Shown here: positions 28,794 to 35,944 of the stretch, piece after piece | Layout of the letters: each line of letters begins with the position of its first letter | Numbering within the stretch: the stretch's first letter is position 1 | Made by a program: the position numbers and the translations under genes | Source of the DNA: Streptomyces kurssanovii | GTDB taxonomy: Bacteria; Actinomycetota; Actinomycetes; Streptomycetales; Streptomycetaceae | Reading direction: 5' to 3' | Assembly: GCF_014649695.1 (NCBI RefSeq) | Contig: NZ_BMTN01000003.1 | Location: 1 to 64,000, forward strand | Length of the DNA: 64,000 bases | Notes under the pieces: generated by a model | What the model saw: the letters and a program-made list of their open reading frames with translations, nothing else | What the model was told of the DNA's origin: nothing | Database searches by the model: none

Positions 28794-29648
28794 CTACCGC
28801 GCGGGCTGCTTCCCGGTCCCGGTCCCGGCACCACCCTTGTTCCCGGCCGCGGACCTGTTCCCGGCCGCGGTGAACTCCTCGTACGCCGCGACGACCTCCT
28901 TCGCCGGGCCGTCCATCCGCAGGACTCCCGCCTCCAGCCAGAGCGCGCGGTCGCAGCTCTCGGTGATGGTCGAGTTGCTGTGGCTGACCAGGAAGACCGT
29001 GCCGGCTTCCCGCCGCAGCTCCTCGATGCGCTGCCGGCTGCGGCGGCGGAAGCGGGCGTCCCCGGTCGAGAGCGCCTCGTCGATGAGCAGGACGTCGTGG
29101 CTCTTGGCGGCGGCGATCGAGAAGCGGAGCCTGGCCCCCATGCCGGAGGAGTACGTACGCATCGGCAGCGAGACGAAGTCGCCCTTCTCGTTGATGCCGG
29201 AGAAGTCGACGATGTCGTCGTAGCGGCCGCGGATCTGGTCGCGGGTCATGCCCATCGCCAGGCCGCCGAGGATGATGTTGCGCTCGCCGGTCAGGTCGGA
29301 CATCAGCGCGGCGTTGACGCCGAGGAGGGACGGCTGCCCGGCCGTGTAGACCCTGCCCTTCGCGGTCGGCAGGAGGCCGGCGACGGCCTTGAGCAGGGTG
29401 GACTTGCCCGAACCGTTGGAGCCGATCAGGCCGATCGCCTCGCCCCGGTACGCGGCGAAGCTGACGCCCTTGACGGCGTGCACCTCGCGTAGGCCGGGGT
29501 GCGCCCCGCGGGAGACGATCCGGCTGAGGGCGGAAGTGGCGCTTCCCCGGCCGGTGCGGGGGCCGTTGACCTTGTAGGTGATGTGGACGCCGTCGACGAC
29601 GACGGTGGGGGTGGGTTCTCCGGTCGGACGGGTCGGGTTCTCAGCCAC
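28794..29648 (-). CDS. tagH: polysaccharide/teichoic acid ABC exporter, ATP-binding subunit TagH-like
   Basis: A 284-residue ABC ATPase of the polysaccharide exporter group. Walker A GSNGSGKS (76-83), signature YSSGMGARL (166-174) and Walker B VLLIDEAL (186-193) are intact; the H-loop is in FLVSHS. The segment HITYKVNG near the N terminus and the insert before Walker A are typical of TagH/RfbE-like subunits. The tail (about 255-284) is Gly/Lys-rich and low-complexity. The GTG start overlaps the end of the permease gene by 8 bases. With TagG it should move a lipid-linked glycan out across the membrane. Confidence 0.92.
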   Translation of the reverse strand: MAENPTRPTGEPTPTVVVDGVHITYKVNGPRTGRGSATSALSRIVSRGAHPGLREVHAVKGVSFAAYRGEAIGLIGSNGSGKSTLLKAVAGLLPTAKGRVYTAGQPSLLGVNAALMSDLTGERNIILGGLAMGMTRDQIRGRYDDIVDFSGINEKGDFVSLPMRTYSSGMGARLRFSIAAAKSHDVLLIDEALSTGDARFRRRSRQRIEELRREAGTVFLVSHSNSTITESCDRALWLEAGVLRMDGPAKEVVAAYEEFTAAGNRSAAGNKGGAGTGTGKQPAR

Positions 29649-30579
29649 GGCCGTACTGCTCCTCAGCCTTCCAGAAGTACAGGAATCCGCCGGCTCCGCA
29701 GAGCACGGCCCACGCCAGGGCCGCGGCCCAGACGTGCGGCGGCAGCCGGTCCGCGGTGAACGAGTCGATGAACGCGAAGCGCACCAGGTCGATGTAGATC
29801 GCGGCCGGGTTGTACTGCAGCGCGAGAGCCACCAGGTGCGGCAGGTCACGGTCGCCGACCACCTTGTCGACGGACCACATCACGCCCGACGCGTACATCC
29901 ACGTGCGCAGCAGGAACGGCACCAGCTGGGAGACGTCCGGGGTGCGGGCGGCGACCCGTGCCACGGCCATGGACAGGCCGGTACCGAAGACCGCCTGGAG
30001 CAGCAGCGCGGGGATCGCGAGCAGCCAGGAAGCCGTCGGGAGCTGGCCGAAGCCGACGAGGATCACGATCAGCGCGCCGAGCGAGAAGAGCAGTTGCTGG
30101 AGCTGTTGCAGGGCGAGCGCGACGGGCAGCGCGGCACGCGGGAAGTGCAGGGCTCTGACGAGGCCGAGGTTCCCGGAGATCGCGCGGGTGCCGGCCGTGA
30201 TCGTGTTGGCGGTGAAGGTCCAGATGAACACGCCGGTGACCAGGAACGGCACGAAGTCGGGGACATGATCGGCGGTGCCGAGCAGCACGCCGAAGATCAG
30301 GTAGTAGACGGCGGCGTTGAGCAGCGGGGTCAGCAGCTGCCAGAGCTGCCCGAGGCGGGCCTGGCTGTACTGGGCGGTGAGTTTGGCCGTCGCGAACGCG
30401 GTGATGAAGTGACGCCGTGACCAGAGCTGCCGGACGTAGGCGGGGAGGGTGGGCCGGGCGCCGCTGACGGTCAGCCCGTGGCGTGCGGCGAGGGCGGCGA
30501 GGTCGGGGGGTGCGGCGGGAGCGGCCGGGCCGGCAGGGGCCGGTCGTGCCGGGGGCGCGGTGGGGCTGGCGATGGTCAC
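29641..30579 (-). CDS. tagG: ABC-2 type polysaccharide exporter permease TagG-like
   Basis: A 312-residue integral membrane protein. After an Ala/Pro-rich N-terminal 40 residues come about six transmembrane segments of the ABC-2 polysaccharide export type; conserved stretches include AKLTAQYSQARLGQLWQLL (about 95-113), LVTGVFIWTF and QYNPAAIYIDLVRFAF. It overlaps tagH and is divergent from a TetR gene. GTG 30579 was chosen because of the natural N terminus VTIASPTAP; the longer in-frame reading would run into the TetR gene. Substrate is inferred to be a lipid-linked surface glycan from its neighbours. Confidence 0.9.
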   Translation of the reverse strand: MTIASPTAPPARPAPAGPAAPAAPPDLAALAARHGLTVSGARPTLPAYVRQLWSRRHFITAFATAKLTAQYSQARLGQLWQLLTPLLNAAVYYLIFGVLLGTADHVPDFVPFLVTGVFIWTFTANTITAGTRAISGNLGLVRALHFPRAALPVALALQQLQQLLFSLGALIVILVGFGQLPTASWLLAIPALLLQAVFGTGLSMAVARVAARTPDVSQLVPFLLRTWMYASGVMWSVDKVVGDRDLPHLVALALQYNPAAIYIDLVRFAFIDSFTADRLPPHVWAAALAWAVLCGAGGFLYFWKAEEQYGRG

Positions 30580-30651
30580 GCGGGCTCGCTTTCGAAGCGC
30601 GTGCAGGGGCGGGGCGCGGTCCGGAGCCTCGAGGGCATCAATGGAACGGGA

Positions 30652-30685
30652 CCGTATCGTCGCTACGGGAACAGTAGGACGTCCT
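30652..30685. promoter_or_regulatory. candidate TetR operator in the tagG-tetR gap
   Basis: The 153-base divergent gap holds CCGTA-TCGTCGC-TACGG (30652-30668) and the perfect 10-base palindrome AGGACGTCCT (30676-30685). Either could be the site of the adjacent TetR regulator, which commonly controls a divergent gene. Confidence 0.35.
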
Positions 30686-30732
30686 GACGTCGGAACGCAA
30701 CCGTTTCGTCGTCGCCGCGTATGCTCCTGGGC

Positions 30733-31338
30733 ATGACGACCGACCCCAGAAGCCCACGCCGCGCCCCCGCAGGAGCCGCCGTGCTCCGGGAGGACGTGAC
30801 CGACGCCATCCGGGCCGCCGTCTTCGACGAACTGGCGGCCGTCGGCTTCGCCCGGATGTCGATCGAGGGCATCGCCCGGCGGGCGGGCGTCGGGAAGACG
30901 GCCGTCTACCGGCGTTGGAAGTCCAAACTGTCCCTGGTGCTGGACCTCGTCTCGGCCTTCGCGGCGCAGGGCCTGCCGGCACCGGCGACGGGGTCGCTGT
31001 ACGGGGACGTACACGCCCTGCTCGAGGTCGCCGCGCACGCGCTGCGCCACCCCGTGGCCTCGCAGGTCATCCCCGACCTGCTGGTGGAGGCGGCGCGCAA
31101 CCCCGAGATCGCGGACGCGATCAAGGCGGCGCTGCTGGACGGCCAGCGCGGCGTGGCCGCTGTGATCCTCCGGGACGCGGTGGCACGCGGCGAACTGCCG
31201 GAATCGGCGGACCCGGACCGGGCGCTCGACGTGATCGTCGGACCGCTGTACTGGCGGCTCGTGGTGGTGCGGGGCGAACTGCCGGACGGCTACCTGGACG
31301 AGGTGGCACGGGGAGCCGTGGCGGCGCTCCAGGCCTGA
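30733..31338 (+). CDS. TetR/AcrR-family transcriptional regulator
   Basis: A 201-residue regulator (205 from ATG 30721). The N-terminal helix-turn-helix (about 20-65) contains MSIEGIARRAGVGKTAVYRRW, the classical TetR recognition helix. The C-terminal ligand-binding domain (about 80-195) contains PDRALDVIVGPLYWRLVV, typical of the TetR_C group found in many Streptomyces regulators. It is divergent from tagG and therefore the likely regulator of tagGH, though it could also control the glycosyltransferase genes downstream. Neither candidate start has a strong ribosome site; MTTDPRSPR is preferred. Confidence 0.88.
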   Translation: MTTDPRSPRRAPAGAAVLREDVTDAIRAAVFDELAAVGFARMSIEGIARRAGVGKTAVYRRWKSKLSLVLDLVSAFAAQGLPAPATGSLYGDVHALLEVAAHALRHPVASQVIPDLLVEAARNPEIADAIKAALLDGQRGVAAVILRDAVARGELPESADPDRALDVIVGPLYWRLVVVRGELPDGYLDEVARGAVAALQA

Positions 31339-31650
31339 GCGGCCGCCGGGCCGACGGCGTCACCCGGACGGAGAAGCGCCGGTGTCTCCGATGCGGTGGA
31401 CGCATGAACGGGTTGTCCCGCGTACAGCGCGATGCGCGAGGCGTTCCGCCAGGTGTTCCGCGATCTCGGCGAGGGGGGTGCGGCGGTCGCCGCCACCGAC
31501 CGGATGCCCGAGGCGATCGGCCGACCCCGCCGTACGGGTGATTCACGTGCCGGGATTGCGCCGAAGATCGCAGCGCAGTGAACTCCCCGGCATTTAAGTG
31601 TGTTTATCGGTACGAGATGTTGACGTTTCGGATTGCTACGTTCGGCGGCC
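31339..31650. other. intergenic stretch with a possible gene remnant
   Basis: 312 bases between the TetR gene and the GT-C gene. From 31432 to 31581 a 49-codon frame starting MREAFRQVFRDLGEGG shows near-complete GC at third positions over its first 30 codons, then loses the bias; it looks like a decayed fragment rather than a working gene. From about 31585 the sequence becomes AT-rich and probably holds the promoter of the GT-C gene. Confidence 0.45.
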
Positions 31651-32904
31651 ATGGACCTGCGAACGCGAACGGCACCGGCGACGCTCGATGTGCGAAGAGC
31701 CAGGATCCTCGTCATCGGTGTCTCCGCGCTCGCTCTCGTCGCCAAGATGATTCTCGCGGCCCTGACGCGCGGGCCGGCGGACGTCCGCATCTTCGACGCC
31801 TTCGCCACCACGATCGCCCAGGTCGGACCGGTCCGCGTCTACGAGCACCCGATGCCACGCCTGCCCGTCTACAACCACCCGCCGCTCACGAGCTGGATGC
31901 TCGCCGGATTCCATGAACTGGAGAATCTCGGAATCCCGTTCGGCGTCCTGATCCGTGCGCCGGCCTGCCTCGCCGACTTCGTCTCTGCCCTGCTCGTGTT
32001 CGAGATCCTGCGCCGCCGCCGCACACTCGCGACAGCCACGGCGTGCGCGCTCGGATGTGCCCTCAGCCCCGTCCTCTTCGCCACGTCCGGACATCACGGG
32101 AACACCGACTCCGTCGCCATCATGTTCATGCTCCTGGCGGCCTTCCTGCTCGTCGACCGCCGTGCCCCGCTCGGCGCCGGCGTCGCCGCGGCGCTGGCCG
32201 TGAGCGTCAAGCTCGTCCCGGTCGTCGCGATCCCCGCTCTGATCGTTGCGGCGGTGCGGGCGGGCCGTCCGGCCACCGTCCGTTTCTGCGCGGGCCTCGC
32301 GGCCGTGATGCTGCTCCTGTGGGGGCCGGTGCTGGCGACCGTGCCCGTCCCGCTGCGGGAGAAGGTCCTCGAGTACCAGGGCGGACGGGCCAGGCTGTGG
32401 GGCTTCGTACGCTTCGCAGAACTGGCGGGCGCTTCCGACTCGTTCATCGAGGCACTGCACAGCGACGTCCATCTCCTGTTCGTGCTGCTGTGCATGGCCG
32501 CGGGAGCGTGGTTCGCCTGGGTACGCCCCACCGGCGCCGCGTACGCCGTCGCGTTCTCCCTCACACTGCTGCTCCTGCTCAGCACCGGCTCCGCCGTGCA
32601 GTACCTCGCCTGGCCCGTCGTCGGCCTCTGCCTCTTCGGACTGTGGGAGGGCCTGGGCTACGGGCTCGTCGCCGGTGTCGCCACCGTCGTCGTCTACGCG
32701 GGCGCGAGCGCCGTCCGCTGGAACGACTGGGCTCTGCACCTGGCGGAGGCGGGATGGCTGCTGCTCGCCGCCGGGATCGCGAGCGGCGTGCGCCGGGCGA
32801 TGACGGAGCCGCCCGCGCCCGCCCCGGGAGAGCACGTACCCCTCGTCGCCCAGCGCACCGACCGGCCCTCGGCCCCCGCTCCACCCGTCGACAGACCGCA
32901 CTGA
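31651..32904 (+). CDS. GT-C fold membrane glycosyltransferase (GT87/DUF2029-like)
   Basis: A 417-residue integral membrane protein with about ten transmembrane segments, resembling polyprenyl-phosphate-sugar-dependent glycosyltransferases of the GT-C group. The first extracytoplasmic loop (about 30-75) carries the acidic pair ADVRIFD and the motif VYNHPPLTSWML typical of the group, and SGHHGNTDS follows TM3. Such enzymes use polyprenyl-phosphate mannose or other lipid-linked sugar as donor on the outer face. It is followed after 33 bases by a glycosyltransferase that could make that donor. Start ATG 31651 was preferred to TTG 31633. The tail is Pro-rich. Confidence 0.8.
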   Translation: MDLRTRTAPATLDVRRARILVIGVSALALVAKMILAALTRGPADVRIFDAFATTIAQVGPVRVYEHPMPRLPVYNHPPLTSWMLAGFHELENLGIPFGVLIRAPACLADFVSALLVFEILRRRRTLATATACALGCALSPVLFATSGHHGNTDSVAIMFMLLAAFLLVDRRAPLGAGVAAALAVSVKLVPVVAIPALIVAAVRAGRPATVRFCAGLAAVMLLLWGPVLATVPVPLREKVLEYQGGRARLWGFVRFAELAGASDSFIEALHSDVHLLFVLLCMAAGAWFAWVRPTGAAYAVAFSLTLLLLLSTGSAVQYLAWPVVGLCLFGLWEGLGYGLVAGVATVVVYAGASAVRWNDWALHLAEAGWLLLAAGIASGVRRAMTEPPAPAPGEHVPLVAQRTDRPSAPAPPVDRPH

Positions 32905-32937
32905 TGACTCGCGCCAACGGAGAGTAGAGAAGCCCCA

Positions 32938-34467
32938 GTGAAGGACATCCCAAGCCCGCGGATCGGCATCCTCGTCGTCGCCTACAACGCGGAATCCACG
33001 CTGGAGAAGACGCTCGACCGCATCCCCAAGGACTTCCGGTCCCGCATCGCCGAGATCCTGATCCTCGACGACGCGAGCAGCGACGGGACGTTCACCGCGG
33101 GCTGCCGCTGGTCGCAGCTGGACGGCATGCCGCCGACCGTCGTCATGCGGCACACCAAGAACCTCGGCTACGGCGGCAACCAGAAGGCGGGCTACGCTCT
33201 CGCCGCCGAACGGGGCCTGGACATCGTGGTGCTTCTGCACGGCGACGGCCAGTACGCCCCCGAGCTGCTGCCCGAGATGGTCGCACCCATCGAACGCGGC
33301 GAGTGCGAGGCGGTGTTCGGCTCCCGGATGATGCGCTCCGGCAGTGCGCTCAAGGGCGGCATGCCGTTCTACAAGTGGCTCGGCAACCGCGTCCTCACCC
33401 GCTTCGAGAACGGTCTGCTCGGCTCACGGCTCACCGAGTTCCACTCCGGATACCGCGCCTACAGCGTCGCGGCGCTGCGCAGGCTGCCGATCGACCGGAA
33501 CACCGACGCGTTCGACTTCGACACCCAGATCATCGTCCAGCTGCTCGACGCCGGGATGCGGATCAAGGAGATCCCCGTCCCCACCTATTACGGTGACGAG
33601 ATCTGCTACGTCAACGGCCTGCGCTACGCGAAGGACGTCGTCAAGGACGTCCTTGAGTACCGGCTCGCCCTCAAGGGCTTCGGCACCTGCCCCTGGATCC
33701 CCAAGCCCGTCGACTACGCCTTCAAGGAGGGCGACGGCTCCTCGCACTCCGCCATTCTCAGGATCATGCGAAGGCTGCCGCCCGGCCGGGTACTCGACGT
33801 CGGCTGCTCCGGGGGGCTGTTCGCCGAGCGTCTCGAAGACCTCGGCCACACGGTGACCGGCCTGGACTTCATCGAGGTGCCCGGTGTGCGGGACCGCTGC
33901 TCCGAATTCCTCCTCGCCGATCTCGAGGAGGGCCTGCCGCCACAGGTCGGCGCCGACTACGACTACGTGGTCGCCGGAGACGTCATCGAGCATCTGTCCC
34001 GGCCCGAGCACGTGCTGCGGGAGCTGCGGGAAGTGCTGCGTCCCGGCGGCCGGATGCTGCTGTCCGTGCCCAACTTCAGCCACTGGTACTCACGGCTGAG
34101 GGTCGCTTTCGGCGCCTTCGGCTACGACCGGCGGGGCATCCTCGACGAGACCCACTTGCGTTTCTTCACCCGCAGCAGCCTGCGCCGCACCGTGCGGGCC
34201 GCCGGCTTCGACCAGCTCCAGGTCACCTCGACCGGCGCGCCCTTCTGGTCCGTGCTCGGCGGCGGCGCCGTCGCCAGGGCCCTCGGCGGGGTCTCCCGGC
34301 TGCTGACCCGCGTGCGGCCGACACTCTTCGGCTACCAGTACGTCGCCGTGCTCACCCCGCACGCGGCGCAGACGATCGTCGCCGGGGAGCACGTCGATGT
34401 CCAGGACATTCTCAACCGCCAGTACGTCCCCGCCGAAGTCGCCGGCCGGGTGGGCGCCGGCACCTGA
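32938..34467 (+). CDS. family 2 glycosyltransferase fused to a SAM-dependent methyltransferase
   Basis: A 509-residue two-domain protein without membrane segments. The N-terminal half (about 8-240) is a GT2 domain like dolichol/undecaprenyl-phosphate sugar transferases: VVAYNAES, LILDDASSDGT (Asp44-Asp45) and LLHGDGQYAPEL (about 99-110). The C-terminal part (about 280-450) is a class I methyltransferase with motif I VLDVGCSGG (285-293) and the DVIEHLSRPEHVL region. The GTG start has GAGTAGAGAAG upstream. It sits between a GT-C enzyme and a small EmrE/ArnE-like membrane protein, which suggests synthesis of a methylated or lipid-linked sugar. The methyl acceptor is unknown. Confidence 0.88.
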   Translation: MKDIPSPRIGILVVAYNAESTLEKTLDRIPKDFRSRIAEILILDDASSDGTFTAGCRWSQLDGMPPTVVMRHTKNLGYGGNQKAGYALAAERGLDIVVLLHGDGQYAPELLPEMVAPIERGECEAVFGSRMMRSGSALKGGMPFYKWLGNRVLTRFENGLLGSRLTEFHSGYRAYSVAALRRLPIDRNTDAFDFDTQIIVQLLDAGMRIKEIPVPTYYGDEICYVNGLRYAKDVVKDVLEYRLALKGFGTCPWIPKPVDYAFKEGDGSSHSAILRIMRRLPPGRVLDVGCSGGLFAERLEDLGHTVTGLDFIEVPGVRDRCSEFLLADLEEGLPPQVGADYDYVVAGDVIEHLSRPEHVLRELREVLRPGGRMLLSVPNFSHWYSRLRVAFGAFGYDRRGILDETHLRFFTRSSLRRTVRAAGFDQLQVTSTGAPFWSVLGGGAVARALGGVSRLLTRVRPTLFGYQYVAVLTPHAAQTIVAGEHVDVQDILNRQYVPAEVAGRVGAGT

Positions 34468-34501
34468 CGCCGGTCCCCGACTGCCGCCCAGGAGGAAGAA
34501 C

Positions 34502-34876
34502 TTGACCCTGCCCAGCGTGTTGCTGCTGCTCTTCGCGGTCTTCTCGTCGGCGGCCGGGCAGATCATGCTGAAACACGGCATGCGCTCGGCGGCCGCCGTG
34601 GCGGAGCACAGCGGGGGATCGCTGATGACACGGGCCGCGACGACGCCCTGGGTCGTCGTCGGCCTCGTCGTCTTCGGCGTCTCCGCCGTGGCCTGGATGT
34701 CCACGCTGGCCCAGGTGCCGCTGAACATCGCCTATCCGTTCAACGCGCTGGGCTATCTGCTGATCGTGCTCGCCAGTTCCACCGTGCTGCACGAGCGGAC
34801 CTCGGTGTGGACCTGGGCCGGTTCGCTGATGGTGGTGGCCGGGCTGGTCACCGTCATGGCCGGGCAGCAGCGGTGA
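34502..34876 (+). CDS. small EamA/SMR-like membrane protein (ArnE-like)
   Basis: A 124-residue protein with four hydrophobic segments. The start LLLLFAVFSSAAGQIMLKHGM places Gly-Gln and Lys as in the small multidrug resistance and ArnE/ArnF families; PLNIAYPFNALGYLLIVL and GSLMVVAGLVTVM follow. ArnE/F flip an undecaprenyl-phosphate sugar in Gram-negatives. The TTG start at 34502 is set by the strong GGAGGAAG 4-11 bases before; other in-frame starts lie in the preceding gene. Position after a polyprenyl-sugar synthase-like gene and a GT-C gene suggests a lipid-sugar flippase, which is inference. Confidence 0.82.
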   Translation: MTLPSVLLLLFAVFSSAAGQIMLKHGMRSAAAVAEHSGGSLMTRAATTPWVVVGLVVFGVSAVAWMSTLAQVPLNIAYPFNALGYLLIVLASSTVLHERTSVWTWAGSLMVVAGLVTVMAGQQR

Positions 34877-34953
34877 GGGTCCTGCGGCTCGGTGCCGTGC
34901 TCCGGGCAGCAGCGGTGAGCATGTCCCGCGGCCCGGTGCCGTGCGCCGGGCAG
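34860..34953 (+). repeat. imperfect 42-44 base tandem repeat
   Basis: CCGGGCAGCAGCGGTGAG at the 3' end of the ArnE-like gene recurs exactly 42 bases later (34902-34919), and a third, partial copy (CCGGGCAG) begins at 34946; GGTGCCGTG precedes the second and third. The stop codon of the gene lies in the first copy. Probably a local duplication without function. Confidence 0.75.
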
Positions 34954-34969
34954 GACTCCGGGTCACGCG

Positions 34970-35003
34970 GCGGCGGCCCGGTCACGGGTGACCGGGCCGC
35001 CGC
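34970..35003. terminator. bidirectional terminator
   Basis: A 15-16 base-pair perfect stem GCGGCGGCCCGGTCA / TGACCGGGCCGCCGC between the convergent ends of the ArnE-like gene and the sugar permease gene. Confidence 0.8.
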
Positions 35004-35044
35004 TCGCGCAGGACGGTGTGCCGTCGTCCGTGTCCGTCAGCCGG

Positions 35045-35944
35045 TCACTTGACGGCGCCCGCCATCACACCGGAGACGAACTGGCGCTGGAAGGCGAAGA
35101 ACACCGCCAGCGGGATGATCATCGACAGGAACGCGCCGGGCGCGAGCACGTCGATGTTGTTGCCGAACTGCCGTACCTGACGCTGGAGCGCGACGGTGAT
35201 CGGGGCACTCTCCGAGTCGGCGAAGATCAGCGCGACCAGCATGTCGTTCCACACCCACAGGAACTGGAAGATCCCGAGTGAGGCGATCGCCGGGGCGCCC
35301 AGCGGCATCACGACCCGGGTGAACAGACGGATCTCGCCCGCACCGTCGAGCCTGGCCGCCTCCAGCAGCTCCCGTGGGATCTCCGCGAAGAAGTTCCGCA
35401 GCAGGAAGATGGCGAACGGCAGACCGAAGGCCACATGGAAGAGGACCACGCCGATCGTCGTCTCGAAGATGCCGATCACACCGAAGAGTTCGGACACGGG
35501 GACGAGCGCGACCTGCACGGGGACCACCAGCAGGCCCACCACGACCATGAACCACCAGTCCCGGCCGGGGAACTCCATCCAGGCGAAGGCGTATCCGGCG
35601 AGCGCCCCGATGACCACGACCAGCACGGTGGCGGGGACCGTGATCACCACCGTGGACAGCAGCGAATCGGTGATGGTCTCGTTCTGCAGCAGCCGTGCAT
35701 AGTTCTCGGTGGTGAGCTCGGCGGGGGCGGTGAACACCTTCCACCAGCCGGTCGCCGCGATGTCGCCGCTGTCGCGCAGTGAGGAGAGCAGCAGGCCGAT
35801 GGTGGGCATCAGCCAGAACAGGGCGGCGAGGATCAGGAAGACGCGCAGCGCGCCGCCCCCGGCGGCGGCCGCGATCCGGGCGGCGGCGGACTGCTTGGCC
35901 CTGATCGGGGAGCCGCTCTTCGCCGCGGTGTCGCTCGTGCTCAT
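35045..35944 (-). CDS. carbohydrate ABC transporter permease (MalG/UgpE type)
   Basis: A 299-residue permease with six transmembrane segments. The cytosolic coupling motif (EAA loop) is EIPRELLEAARLDGAGEIRLF (in two adjoining parts, about residues 190-210). The ATG overlaps the stop of the MalF-type gene (ATGA), so both subunits are coupled. It completes a permease pair for import of a sugar or oligosaccharide delivered by the lipoprotein encoded upstream. No ATPase gene is in the cluster; Streptomyces importers of this type usually share the ATPase MsiK. Confidence 0.92.
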   Translation of the reverse strand: MSTSDTAAKSGSPIRAKQSAAARIAAAAGGGALRVFLILAALFWLMPTIGLLLSSLRDSGDIAATGWWKVFTAPAELTTENYARLLQNETITDSLLSTVVITVPATVLVVVIGALAGYAFAWMEFPGRDWWFMVVVGLLVVPVQVALVPVSELFGVIGIFETTIGVVLFHVAFGLPFAIFLLRNFFAEIPRELLEAARLDGAGEIRLFTRVVMPLGAPAIASLGIFQFLWVWNDMLVALIFADSESAPITVALQRQVRQFGNNIDVLAPGAFLSMIIPLAVFFAFQRQFVSGVMAGAVK

